Shown piece after piece: positions 12,106 through 23,051 of a stretch of 64,000 bases of DNA; position 1 is the stretch's first letter, and each line of letters opens with the position of its first letter. A program made the position numbers and the translations under genes. Under the pieces are notes generated by a model. It had not been told where the DNA came from, did not search any database, and saw only the letters and a list, made by a program, of their open reading frames with translations. The DNA is taken from contig CM066998.1 of NCBI GenBank assembly GCA_033977485.1, forward strand, positions 31,869,501-31,933,500, written 5' to 3'. The stretch is from Hydrangea macrophylla (taxonomy: Eukaryota; Streptophyta; Magnoliopsida; Cornales; Hydrangeaceae).

Positions 12106-12440
12106 TTTGTGGTTTCGAATTAGTGTGAAACTGTTAAGATTTTTCTCAAAATTGATGAAAATTCTAAATTTCCCCAAAAATAGAAATATTTAACACTATT
12201 TATGAGGTTATTTCGGGGTTAACCCCCTATATGGGGATAATGCTTCCATTTAACCCACCTATATGTGGCTAATTTTTAACACTTAACCCCTTGTGGGGCT
12301 AGTTTTGGGGTTTATTTCCTATGTGTGGTTAAGTTTGACACTTAAACTCTCTTATGTGAAGCTAATTTTAAGACTTAATTTCCATGTGAGGTTGTTTTGA
12401 GAGAAATCTTAACAGTTTCACTTTTGTTCGAAACTACAAG
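12106..12440. repeat. Foldback (inverted repeat) element with a repetitive loop
   Basis: The arm at 12106-12150 is the reverse complement, with few mismatches, of 12395-12440; both arms contain the core gtgaaactgttaagatt or its complement. The 240-bp loop holds about five imperfect tandem copies of a 40-45 bp segment containing ttaacccc and tatgtgggg-like words. The layout is that of a MITE or foldback element, but no clear target duplication was found. Confidence 0.6.
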
Positions 12441-14075
12441 GGGGTTAAGTGTTTTTTTTTTTTTTTTGAAGTACCAGGGGTGAAGTGAAAATGAACTTAA
12501 CCACATGGATAAATTGGGTTTAACCCTTAACAAAACTTAAGGACATTCGGTCACAGGTCCCTACTGAAAAACAGTTTTCAACAATAGGTCCTTGCATCTT
12601 TTTTTAACCCTAGAAGTCCCATGCCTTTGGGGAAAAAAAACAAAATTGGTCATTCGCATCAATGCAACATATCAGGCCAAAGTTTTATTTTTTTTTTAGT
12701 TTTCAAAATTTAAAATGCCAAAACTTTCAATTTACAGCTCTGTTTTTTACAAAATTTATATATTCATATTCTACTAAAAACGATCTATCAAAGATCCATG
12801 TTGACTGTAAAAAATCTTTAAAAAAAATTAATTTTACAAATGAAAATTGGGTATTGTGTGGTAGGATAGCTATAATTATAAGAATGTGGGTGCGCCAGAC
12901 AAATATCCTCTTACATTGTGAACAATTTGACAAAATCAGACGATTAGAGAGAATGAGAAATGAAATCTCTCCAAATGAGTACTACTTGCTTTAACCAAAG
13001 ATTAAAGACTTTAAATGTGAGAAACACCGAAAATGATCAAAGAAGTAACAGAAAGAAGTTTCTATTAAATCTTCTTACAAACCAAGGTTCAATTAGAAGT
13101 AAGAATCTATCTTTTAGCTGGAATTGGACTATTAGTCTACTCCTAAAACAGGTAAGTATATCAGAATTGAAATTGACAAAGGAAGGAAAATGACAATGCA
13201 AAATATAGAAAGATGCTACGTGTTTTGCTTGATCGGGGATCCATTCTCTCCACTATCCTTTGTCTTTGTATAGATTGCAGTGATAACCACTGCCCAACAA
13301 TTTGAAAAACTGTTCACTATATTCGTGATTTGGGCATAGTGGATCTTTTTCCAAAACGATCTTCATTTCGCAAATGTCATTGGCTTGCATAAAAAAAACT
13401 ACCAATAACCGTTCCACCATTGACATGGCTGACGCACTGGATTATGGTGCTCGTTACATTGCATCGGCCTGCCTTTCCCATCAGTCTGCTTTCACATCCA
13501 TTCCACGTACAAAAACCAATTGGATTTAGTGTGCTCATTTTAATTTTTTATTTTATGGTACAAACAATCCCCCCCAACATCCCTTTCAAGCAAAAGTTTA
13601 AAGAAATCAATACTTAAAGGGATATTGCCAAATGGGACAGTGGTCCACCAAATCCAAACGAAAATAACCCCATTAAAAGAAGTCATCCTCCCTTTTTCAC
13701 TTCATAACCGCCATTTTTGGTGAGGTAGCAGCCCAAGAGTAAAGGTACTCTTCTTGAAAAGACGCTGACTTGACTTCTTACTAATATTGACTTGCACCGT
13801 TGTCTCACCTCCATCCCTATTCATAGGGAATTCTAATTTAAAACCAATGCTATTCTAGGAAAGATTTAATTTGAATTAAAATTTAGCTTCGAAACTCTTC
13901 CATTTCTCCTTATACCTCTTCTATTTAACTATGTGCCCACTCCTTTTGGCACCACAACTCTTGTCATCGTCTTCTAAACCCTTAATCCTTTTTTTTTGTG
14001 TCTCCAAGCTCTTAAGCTCTAGCTGCCACGGCTGAAATCCCCCCAGAATCAACTTCATCCCCCAGCACAGAGGAG
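12441..14075. other. AT-rich spacer, no supported gene
   Basis: A run of 16 T lies near 12452-12468 and a 110-codon frame at 12662-12994 is AT-driven with no recognisable domain. The last 200 bases become pyrimidine-rich with several ctctt words and could be an eroded promoter and leader of the PMD pseudogene that follows. Confidence 0.4.
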
Positions 14076-14373
14076 ATGGCCATTGACCCTGCGTCACGTG
14101 CTCAAGAAACCCTGCAGCAATTTTAGAATGTCACTTTTGAGGGCGTAAGTCTGCAGGTATTAGAACCTTTTCTTGACTTAACCTCTCCCACTCTTAGTCC
14201 AAGTGTTGCTCAAGAGTTTGTTCTTCCCAGAGTTTCCAAACTTTTTCCTAAGGAATGGTCCATTCCTATTTGAGCATCCTCGTCATCCACTCCACAGATG
14301 GAGCAATAGTAATGATATATGCTTTTTGGCCTTCCAAACCTTTACCAGAATGGCTAACTTGGGTGGCTAGAGT
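14076..14373 (+). pseudogene. Plant-mobile-domain (PMD) gene fragment, N-terminal, broken by a CACTA insertion
   Basis: An ATG at 14076 opens a frame reading MAIDPASRAQETLQQF, then a TAG at 14124. The same frame continues through VLEPFLDLTSPTLSP and LFPKEWSIPI to a TGA at 14271. In another frame the sequence continues as FWPSKPLPEWLTWVARV (14324-14374), a stretch that resembles the segment entering the plant mobile domain of MAIN-like/PMD proteins. So this is a pseudogene with two stops and at least one frameshift. The coding similarity stops exactly where a CACTA terminus begins at 14374. PMD proteins are a plant family found both as host genes and as passengers of transposons; which this was cannot be told here. 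The family assignment is by recall of motif style. Confidence 0.45.
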
Positions 14374-14750
14374 CACTACAACAAAAATGGAGTTTTGCAA
14401 GGAGTCTTGGCAAGGAAATGTTAATTTTCCTGCTAAAAGTATAGTATTAGAAAGGAAATATTAGTTTGTTGCCAACGGGCTGAAAGACATATGCATTTGG
14501 CAACGGAAATCTTTTTTCCTTGCCAAAAGTGTAGTTTTTGGCAACGAAATATTGTTTTCCTTGTAAATAGTAAATTATTTGGCAACGAACAATCAATTTC
14601 CTTGCTAAAAGTATGTTTTGGCAAGGAAATCGTTAATCCTTGCCTAAAGTTCTGTAAATATTGTGAAAATAATTTATGGCAAGGAAACGCATTTCCTTGC
14701 TAAAAACATATTTTAGTGAGGAATTATTTCTTCCTTGCCTAAGTTCAGTC
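14374..14750 (+). repeat. CACTA terminus and subterminal repeat zone
   Basis: After the CACTACAAC terminus, words of the form ggcaaggaaa, ttggcaacgaa and their complements (ttccttgcc) recur about a dozen times in both orientations, every 30-50 bases. Several pairs form hairpins, for instance ggcaaggaaa with tttccttgc at 14677-14700. Subterminal motif arrays of this kind are where the TNPA-type protein of En/Spm elements binds; that binding role is family knowledge, not visible here. Confidence 0.7.
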
Positions 14751-14852
14751 TGAAATAAAAAAATTGAGAAAAATCCTGTTTTGCAAGCTAAACACTTTTC
14801 AATTCCCTCTCAAAACAAACGAAAAGGGGAAAACTAATTTCTGTCTAATTAG

Positions 14853-14855
<3 letters not shown>

Positions 14856-14900
<45 letters not shown>
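14856..14900. repeat. (GA)n microsatellite
   Basis: An uninterrupted ga dinucleotide run of about 44 bases. A second compound run, (ct)n followed by (ca)n, lies at 14996-15042. The open frames through it on both strands are artefacts of the repeats. Confidence 0.95.
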
Positions 14901-14904
<4 letters not shown>

Positions 14905-15524
14905 GACTCTACCCGCCGCCCACCACCCGCCGCCACCGATTGCACGCCGTCGTCGTCGCCATTCGCAGGCCACCGTCGCTCCACTCTCTAGGTTTCTCTC
15001 TCTCTCTCTCTCACGCGCACACACACACACATACACACACACGCAGAATTTGTGCTCTGTTTGGTTTAGGTTCTCTACCTGATTTGGGATTAATTGAGGG
15101 GAAAAATAGGGTTCATTTTTAAACCACCCACTCAAATCAATGGTAAATCCTAGGGTTCATGCTGATCATTCTCATATTTCCACCTAGCTACCTTCCTAAT
15201 AATTATAAGAATTCAATTTCTATGGTAATTGGTGCCTCATACATGTCAATGTCTGTCCTAACAAGATTGGAATAACTTCAAACTCTAATGTTCGGATAAC
15301 ATGGAACCACTTACGTGGTTCAAAAAGAACTAGTTTTACATAGTTTGGTGTTTTTATTGTTGTTTTTTTTCTTTTTGCAAATCAACTTATACATTAAATA
15401 TCATAAAAAAGTTTTAAAAAAACCAAGTAATTGTGTAAATGAGGCTAAAATTGGTCATGTTTTAGACCTTTTAGGAGGTCAAATGTTGTAGATGACAGCC
15501 ATGAAATATGTTTATTTCATAAAT
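14901..15524. other. Interior of the CACTA element, no supported gene
   Basis: A locally GC-rich stretch (14900-14990) with cgccgccacc-like words and the compound (ct)n(ca)n microsatellite lies just downstream of the GA run and could be an element promoter or leader. The rest is AT-rich and without recognisable coding sequence. Confidence 0.35.
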
Positions 15525-15681
15525 ACATTTTTGCTCATCCTAAAATTGTTCACTATTTGCTCACCCTCCTCTGCAATTGGCTATTGCAGTAGGCCCAGTA
15601 TTAAGTGAGGACTCCACTGCATTATCCAATAAGAGAGGATGGTGAACAAATGGTGAGCAATTTTGGGGCGAACAAAACTGC
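15525..15681. mobile_element. Small MITE with about 65-bp terminal inverted repeats
   Basis: The arm 15525-15590 (with tttgctcatcctaaaattg and ctattgcagt) is the reverse complement, with about ten mismatches, of 15616-15681 (actgcattatccaat to gcgaacaaaactgc). Only about 25 bases separate the arms, so the whole unit would fold into one long hairpin. It is non-coding and nested in the CACTA element. The superfamily cannot be assigned because a target duplication is not clear. Confidence 0.7.
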
Positions 15682-18190
15682 ACTCTTATTTTATATAGTT
15701 TATGATTTGATATGTCACCAAGCTTTTTACAAAGAGTAATACTTGGGGCACACCCTTACACACCCAAAACACATCCACACCCTCTATTTCTTAACATATT
15801 GTTTGGTTTAGTTTTTTTGTTTAGGTCCAAACTTATTTTTCAATGTCCACATTTTTTTTTAATGTCCTCATTTTTTTTCTTCCTGTGTCTTATGTTTCTT
15901 GTTTTTTGCCTGGCCACTCTTTGGTTGTAGGGGCTTGTTTGGATGGTTTGTCTCTGATAAGATGTCAGGCCAGGCTTGTGCTTTCGGTTGCTATGTCCCG
16001 TTAATATAAATCGCTCTTTTTGACTAAACTATAAAATAAATAAAGGTTCTAAATAAAGATTCTTGACTAATACAATTTTACGATGAATGTGTAGATGAAC
16101 TGGATTGGACAATTTAACAAGGATACAGTGATTGATAGAAGTTAGATTGTTCTAACACATTATCACTTACATGAGGTTCTGAAAGTTTGCTTGCATAGGT
16201 TTCATTGAATTGGGCTTGCTACTTAATTATTCATTTATTTTTTGAACCACAGGCTGTTATTTGATGCACAATCTATTCTTCCTGACTTTCCTTATAAGTT
16301 AAACATAGGGAAGTGTTGTATTCCTTTCCTTGTAACTTTTGCTTGAAGAATTTGGAATTACTTCCACAATGCTTTAGTAAATTCTCAAATCTAGTACAAC
16401 CCCCCCCCCCCCTCCCCCCCTACGCTTAACTAGTAAATTCTCAAATTTGGAATTGTGAATGATCAAAATTATCTTTCCTTGCATCTGTCCAAGCTCATTC
16501 TACGATTGTCCAAGCACATTTTTGAATGTCCAAACTTTTTTTTAGTGTCCAGCGTTGTTCGATGAATGTCCAAAATTTGTTCATTATGTTCAAGTTTTGA
16601 TTGTCAATGTGCAAATGTCGTCGTCGATGTCAAATTGGTTCCTTATATGTCCAAATTTTGCATGATGTTGTTTAAATTGGTTCTTTCAATATTCAAATAC
16701 TACCTCAGAATGTCCAAATATGTCATTAAGATGTCGAAATTTTGCATTTGAATGTCCAGAGTACAAATTTTTTAGACAAGCTAAAAGTGGTATTACATAT
16801 CTTTTAGGTAAGCTAAAAATGAAGAGGATAATGTAATTGGAATTGTTCAGAACGTGTTCTAGAAATGTCAAACATTTTTGCATCAAGTGTGGGAGATTTA
16901 AGGAGATAAGGGGTAAACTTGGAAAGTATCTAGTCATGCCAAGAGATAGATCACATACACATAATATATAATGCATTTTCTTTTCTGTGGTAACTAGAAA
17001 GTTAATGAACTAATTAGCAACTGTTCTGCTACCGTTAGTGTGATGTTCCTGAAAGTAAAATACACAATTATTATTTGGTTTTTCTCAATGCATCAATAGG
17101 GTTTTGCCACATTCATGTACAATTGGCTTCATTACTATCTCATTGGTGGTTTTGTTCTCTTTGTTGTTCAATGTAGGATCAGCTGGGAAAAGTGTGCAAA
17201 AGATTGGAATTGTTGTTCACTTTGCAAGGAATTGCGTGATAGTTATCTTTCAAAGGTTTGGATTTTCCTTTTTTATTTTCTGTATGCTTTCATATGGTAT
17301 TGGTTTAATAAAACAGAGCCTTAGGATAGTGAGGCCATGTATCAGACAAGCTTTAGTAAACTTAGAGCCTTAGGATAGTTCATTCATCTATTGTTTTTTT
17401 TTGTTTACGTCCTTGAATAAGTTTGGTTTTACTTCAGTTGCTTGTGATTTATTTTAACAAATTGGTTCAACTTATCAAAAGAATTTTACTTGATGTCTCT
17501 TAATTGGATTATAGTGATAGGTGGGGGTTGAATTAAGTGTATTGTGTTGATCTTTTCTACTTCTAATTTTCGAAGGCCTCAACCACATCTGTTGAGGCCT
17601 TATTTGTTTGTTTGTTATTTTTCCTTCTTCTTTTTGTCTCTTCTAACACAAATCTTGGTTATAGTCTTTATGTTTTTGAAGAATTTTACTTGATGTCTCT
17701 TAATTGGATTATAGTGATAGGTGGGGGGTTGAATTAAGTGTATTGTGTTGATCTTTTCTACTTCTAATTTTCAAAGGCCTCAACCACATCCGTTGAGGCC
17801 TTATTTGTTTGTTTGTTTGTTAGTTTTCCTTCTTCTTTTTGTCTCTTCTAACACAAATCTTGGTTATAGTCTTTATGTTTTTGAAAGCAACTGAATGCAT
17901 TTCAAGTATTTTTTGGTGAATAAAGACCCATTTAAGCTCTAAATGGCGCAATTGAATGCAATTCAAGTATTTTTTTTTTCATTTTTTGCTGAATGGAAGA
18001 CTCAGTTTTTTGTTGACCACATGATTAGGATGATCAAAACAATTAGAGGCGGCTACTAATCAACACTTAATTACAACTTGATTAACTAGTTTAACTACAT
18101 GAGGTTAAACAAAGAGCTACTTTGTAAGGGTACATAGAGATTGGATAAGGAGCTAAATCATTTACATTGAACTTTCATATGTTATTAGAT
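15682..18190. other. CACTA interior: tgtccaa-rich zone, poly-C and a tandem duplication, no supported gene
   Basis: The stretch contains a C-run at 16399-16421, degenerate tgtccaa/tgtccaaa words every 20-35 bases between 16480 and 16760, and a 200-bp tandem duplication at 17481-17884. Short AT-rich open frames (for example 17104-17373) have no recognisable domain; an intron-containing 5' part of the transposase gene could lie here but I cannot trace it. Confidence 0.4.
17481..17884. repeat. Tandem duplication of a 200-bp segment
   Basis: The segment beginning gaattttacttgatgtctct at 17481 recurs at 17681 with only a few differences (an extra g, a t-to-c change, and an extra gttt), so it is a recent head-to-tail duplication. 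Each copy contains an aggcctcaac...gttgaggcct inverted repeat. Confidence 0.9.
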
Positions 18191-18984
18191 ATGGACAAGA
18201 GTTGGATACCATTGACTGTTACAGGAATGGGTAGATTGAGTATGCAATATACAAATGGGGTAAAATCATTCATCGAGTTTGCACGTGTAGTTAAGGACCG
18301 TGAAGGCAATATTCGGTGTCCTTGTACAAGCTGTGTGAACTTTCTAATGCAGTCAGTTCCAACTGTTCACATTCATTTGATCACGAACGGGATTATGAAA
18401 TCATATGTTCACTGGGTGGAACATGGGGAACCTCAAGTCTCGCCTAGTAGTGTCGAGAGTCAAGATTATGATTATCAAATGGCAGATGATGATAGTGGGG
18501 GTCCGGATGGCATGGATTAAATGGTAGAGGATCGACTACGGGATCAGCCGACCAATACGACCCAGAGGGAGGGAGTGTGGAATTTTGATAAACTAATAGA
18601 TGATGCAAAACATGACCTCTACTCGGGATGCAACGACTTTACTCTATCGAAGTTCGTCATTAGTATACTTGATGTGAATGTATTGAACAATTGGAGTAAT
18701 AAGTCACTTGACATGCTTCTTAGGTTACTTATGAAAGTTTTACCGGAGGATAATTTTGTTCCAAAATTTACATATGAAGCGAAGAAGATACTACGTGACC
18801 TAGGCATGTCATACGACCACATGGATGCATGCAAAAATGATTGTGCCCTCTTTTAGAAGGAGAATAAAGGCTTCGATAAGTGTCTGAAATGTGAAGAATC
18901 TAGATACAAGATCCATCATGGTAAGGGTAAGAAGATCCCCCGTAAGGTTCTGTGTTACTTCCCGTTGACACCGAGGTTGCAATG
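18191..18984 (+). pseudogene. CACTA TNP2-type transposase, N-terminal part, with two stops and truncated
   Basis: The frame starts MDKSWI and runs through GVKSFIEFA, the Cys pair of IRCPCTSCVN and HLITNGIMKSYVHWVEHGE: the transposase-associated domain found at the N-terminus of plant En/Spm transposases. After an in-frame TAA (18518-18520) it continues with LYSGCNDFTLSKF, LNNWSNKSLDMLL, EAKKILRDLGMSYDHMDAC and, after a second in-frame TAG (18854-18856), ENKGFDKCLKCEESRYK and KIPRKVLCYFPLTPRLQ, which is the start of the TNP2 family region. It ends abruptly at 18982-18984 where the TGTAGACACC start of an LTR follows. The whole DDE-containing transposase core is missing from the window. An upstream in-frame ATG at 18167 exists, but MDKSWI is the usual family start. 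Two nonsense codons and the truncation make it non-functional. Confidence 0.88.
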
Positions 18985-19789
18985 TGTAGACACCCCAATT
19001 TTGACAAAACGTCAAATCCAGGGATTGGTTAACTTTCAAAGACCGATGATGACGATGACCGTGACGTTCGAAGATTTTCCAAGAAATTCAAAATCCTCAA
19101 GATGTTCTTCAAGATTAAATTTGCAAAATTAAAAAATAAAAAGAGAGAGGATTTGGGTATTCGGGAGAGATCCGAACATTGAAGAACACATGAAGAAATC
19201 AGTCTGAGAATTTGCTCAACATACATATAAAAAGGTTTTTTTTTTAAGAAGTACAAAATAAAAATGATAAAAAAAAGAGAGTTTTAAATAAAGAAAAATT
19301 GTCTCTTGAAAAAAATAAATAAATAAGAAAGGCATAGTATATTGAAGAATATACCATGCACATGGGTGCATACCACCCACATGGGTGCATTTTAGCACAA
19401 ACATACATGAATATATAAAGATAGCTCACAAAAATTAAGTTTAGATTAATTTTCCTTTCGAAAATTCAAAAAAAGGAGCAAATTCAGTTAGCCCCGGCAC
19501 CCGGAAAACCCGGCAGCACTCACTAAGTGTTGTGCCGGCACTCACGGGTTGCCGCCCGGCATTCAGTGAATGCCGCCCGGCACTCAGTGAATGTCGCCGG
19601 CACTCGTCGAGTGCCCCTGGCTGTAACAGACTGCTTTTCTCACATGTTCTAGAAGAAATCTTTACACATGGGTCTCCACCCGAATTTACCCATTTATCCT
19701 TAAGATGATGGCCTATATAAATAGATCTTCATCTTCATTTTGAGGGGACTTGGAGCTTTTGAATCATTTTATATATATACAAGATATAT
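18985..19789 (+). repeat. Element 3 5' LTR, first part
   Basis: Begins TGTAGACACCCC, the same LTR start as element 1, directly inside the transposase frame. It carries a cluster of GC-rich short palindromes (19494-19618, for example GGCACTCGTCGAGTGCC) and a TATA box (19714-19720). Interrupted by element 2 after TATAT (19785-19789). Together with 50557-53051 it makes a 3300-bp LTR, matching the 3272 and 3293 bp LTRs of element 1. Confidence 0.85.
19714..19720 (+). promoter_or_regulatory. TATA box of element 3 LTR
   Basis: The word cctatataaat lies about 95 bp after the palindrome cluster; the equivalent cctatataaac occupies the same position in both element 1 LTRs. Confidence 0.65.
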
Positions 19790-20588
19790 TGTCACGCCCT
19801 GAAGTAACAAAAATAGGGAAAAATAATTTCCTTTATGGGTTCGTAGACACGTGACTGGTTGTGAGTGTCACCTGATTGTCCAAACATGTTTATAACAATA
19901 ATGTGATATGGGAAAGTGACTAGATTCAGCAGAAGCAGAAATTTAAAACATCCAAGTCTTACATCAGTAGTATATTACAGGCCAAAAAGATATCCAAAAG
20001 ATACATATTACAGGACCAGCTAAACTATTACATCACTAACATAATAATAATAGCAGAACTATAACAACAGAAAAGCTCCAAAGTCTTCAGTTGGCGAAAC
20101 CGTAGCCTTCCTCGTAGTAATCTTTACTAGCATAGTCTTCAGTAGTAAAGTCAGCATCTTGATAGTAGTCGGCTCCGTCTGGACCTGCAAAGGCTGGACG
20201 TGGAAGGTCCAGCAGCATGAAAAGCCGTTAGCGGTTAAGCTAAGTGAGGGTCCCCTTAAGGTTACCACCACTTAAGGTAAGTTATTCTTCATCTCTTCTT
20301 ATTTCTCGAAACCATATCTCGTTCATCATTTCTTATTCTCGATACTATGTCTTGTTCGTCTTTTCTCATTCTCAAAACCATGTCTTATTTAAACCCAATC
20401 ATTCTTTTTGAAACTTAACCCATAACTGAACTGACCAATGACATTGACTGAAAGAAGCCTTAACTCCAAACGCATTTACTGGTCAAGAAAGAACAACACT
20501 CAACAATGAATAGATAACTGTCGCCCAACTGGTACTCAAACTGTCGCCCAAATGGCATAAGTGTGCGGGACATTAACAATCTCTTGGT

Positions 20589-20850
20589 CGAACACGTCAT
20601 GCCAATCCTCAGGTCGCCCGCACGTTACCGAACACGTCATGCCGATCCTCAGACCAAGGGTACAGGAAATTAATAATCACTTGGACGAACACGTCATGCC
20701 GATCCTCAGGTCACCCGTACATAACCGAACACGTCATGCTGATCCTCAGTCCAAGAGTGCGGAAAAATAATCAACCACTTGATCGAACACGTCACGACGA
20801 CCCTCAGGTCATCCGCACTTAACCGAACACGTCATGCCGATCCTCAGATC
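20589..20850. repeat. Array of six CGAACACGTCATGCCGATCC boxes in element 2 LTR
   Basis: Boxes start at 20589, 20629, 20685, 20726, 20783 and 20824. Spacing alternates 40-41 and 56-57, so the true unit is a dimer of about 97 bp repeated three times. Each box contains ACGTCA, the complement of the TGACGT core bound by plant bZIP factors; binding is not shown by the sequence. The same array is in the other LTR at about 48266-48520. Confidence 0.85.
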
Positions 20851-21517
20851 AAGGAACAAAACATAACTCACCAATCGACTCCATGGAATAATCGAGAGAC
20901 CAACTTTGCAAGAATTATCCAAACACAACACAAAAGTTCATGAATCAAATCTGTTATCGAAGATTTTATCGTTATTTTACGCGTTAGCACGTTTCGTAGT
21001 TTAGTTCATTAATATCATCCATTTCTAACCGTTAATATTTCGCTATACGTCCGACATTCCGTTTTCCTCTCAATATACTTACGATGGAAAATTTTCCGAT
21101 CACTTATCAACGCAATAATCGTGCCATACAATATACTTATAGTTTGGGTATGAAATTTCAACGGTCATTAGACTATATTTATAACAATAGAAAACATAGC
21201 ACGTAGCTCATGGATTTATAACGTGAATTTAATACCAATAAACATATAGACGAAACCCTTAACATACTCATCTATGCAATAGCACTACCATAGTACTAGA
21301 TTTTCAATACAACACATGTACCGGAAAACTAGCATCAACAATTAACACCATGCATAAACAAAACATTATACAAAAAGCTGTACAATATGCCAAGATACAT
21401 TTTCACTGTGTTGACTGAATTAACATGATTTATTTGGGCATGATAAATTGCTTTGTAGATTAAACTCAAAACTAAAACATTATAGATAATAGGAATATCT
21501 TCATGTACAAAAAAAAT

Positions 21518-22375
21518 CTAGCTTCAATTACATTTTTGAGCTACTCAAACTATTTATTTTACAAGACATTTCTTATATCTCGGACTGTTCTGTCCCAGAT
21601 TTATAGTACTGCATTGTACGTGAATTTCACCTATAAAGGAGGGGTTTTTAGACTGAGCTATAGAAGGGTTATTTGTAGATAAATGAGATATCTTTCTCCA
21701 TAAAAAAACCCTAGCTTAATTCTCATTTTTGAGCTGCACAAAACATTCATTTTACTAAACTATGTTCTGCTGAAAGTTTCAGTTTCTCAGATTTATAACA
21801 CTGCGTTGTACATGCATTTCACCCATGAAGGAGTGATTTCTAGACTGAGCTATAGAAGAGTTATTTGTAGATATATGAGTTAGCTTTTACGACAAAAACA
21901 CCTAGCTTAATTCGGATTTTTGAGCTGCACAAAACATTCATTTTACTAAACTATGTTCTGCTGAGAGTTTCAGTTTCTCAGATTTATAACACTGCGTTGT
22001 ACATGCATTTCACCCATGAAGGAGTGATTTCTAGACTGATCTATAGAAGAGTTATTTGTAGATATATGAGTTAGCTTTTACGACAAAAACACCTAGCTTA
22101 ATTCGGATTTTTGAGCTACACAAAACATTCATTTTACTAAACTATGTTCTGCTGAGTGTTTCAGTTTCTCAGATTTATAACACTGCGTTGTACATGCATT
22201 TCACCCATGAAGGAGTGATTTTAAGACTGAGCTATAGAAGGGTTATTTGTAGATAAATGAGTTAGCTTTTTATCACAAAAAACCTAACTTAATTCGGAGT
22301 TTTGTGCTGGACAAAACATTCATTTTACTAAACTATGTTCTGCTGAGAGTTTCAGTTTCTCAGATTTATGGATTT
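21518..22375. repeat. 191-bp tandem repeat in element 2 3' LTR, five copies
   Basis: The anchor cctagcttaattcggattttt or variants fall at 21518, 21710, 21901, 22092 and 22283. The first copy is most diverged and the middle ones nearly identical. The other LTR has four copies (49187-49860). Confidence 0.92.
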
Positions 22376-22687
22376 ATCTTGCATGTCATGAAAACTTCAA
22401 CACAACAACATCAAACTTCTACTAAACATTAGTACAAATTATATGTGTTCTAAATTGAGTTAGATTACTCACAATTACTCACAATTTACTCACAACAACT
22501 TGAAACTAAGCTTGCATTGTTGATTTGAGCTTGATGGAGCTTGAACTCAACTTCACTAGTGAACTTCTTCTCCTTCTAACTTTCTATTTCTTCTCTCCTT
22601 TTCTCATGAACCACCCAAGTCCTAATTTTCTCTCTAAAAATTCAGATTGTGATCTAACTAAGAGAGTGTAGTGTGTGCATGTGCTTG

Positions 22688-22696
22688 TTTATATAG
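22688..22696 (-). promoter_or_regulatory. TATA box of element 2 3' LTR
   Basis: Minus strand reads CTATATAAA about 360 bp after the LTR start, with the usual GC-flanked TATATAAA form. The other LTR has the same box at 50169-50177. Confidence 0.6.
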
Positions 22697-23051
22697 AATT
22701 TCCATGTGCTAGGTGTCCTTTGCATGTTGCATGCTTAGGACATGTGTCCAAGAGGGTGGCATGTGGTTGCCACATGGCCGACCATGTGGGCCCACCTCGA
22801 GTTGTGTGCAACTTTCTCATTTTACATGCAAAAGTTCCTCGGTATGCGTGTCGGTCTTGAAGTACGTACAAACTGGTATTATTTCTAATGCCCAAGTCCG
22901 GGTACGGGACTAAGTTAAATCTTATTATAGTCGAGTCGGTATGGTTACTATAGGCTATATGGTAATAATACAACACGCCCATACCGTCACGTAATTAAAA
23001 TAATAATATAATAATATAATGGGTCCAATACAGAAAATTACAGGTGTTACA

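Larger units (their letters stand above)
14374..18984 (+). mobile_element. CACTA (En/Spm) DNA transposon, 5' part, truncated by element 3
   Basis: The left end is CACTACAACAAAAATGG, a typical CACTA terminus, followed by a subterminal zone of motif repeats (14390-14750). A TNP2-type transposase pseudogene on the same strand starts at 18191 and is cut at 18984 by the LTR of element 3. The right half and right terminus are not in the window. The interior carries microsatellites, a small MITE, a tgtccaa-rich zone and a 200-bp tandem duplication. The link between the terminus and the transposase, 3.8 kb apart, is inferred from orientation and the lack of another boundary. Confidence 0.65.
19790..23051 (-). 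repeat. Element 2 3' LTR (3262 bp)
   Basis: Matches 47466-50551 over its whole length with scattered substitutions (clearly more diverged than the element 1 LTRs). It is longer mainly because it has five rather than four copies of a 191-bp tandem unit (21518-22375). A TATA box on the minus strand lies at 22688-22696, about 360 bp from the LTR start, and an array of CGAACACGTCATG boxes lies at 20589-20840, downstream of it in transcript direction. Confidence 0.92.

Noticed and set aside
12662..12994. 110-codon plus-strand frame
   Set aside because: Phe/Lys/Asn-rich composition follows from AT-rich DNA; no domain, promoter or codon signal supports it.
14799..15135. Frames through (GA)n and (CA)n at 14.8-15.1 kb
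   Set aside because: They are translations of microsatellites in both strands.
19216..19429. Minus-strand hydrophobic short ORFs in the element 3 LTR
   Set aside because: AT-rich LTR sequence with T-runs; no independent support.
22675..22982. Short ORFs at the LTR start of element 2 (also at 50156-50413)
   Set aside because: They overlap the TATA box and U3 region, are on both strands and differ by indels between the two LTRs.
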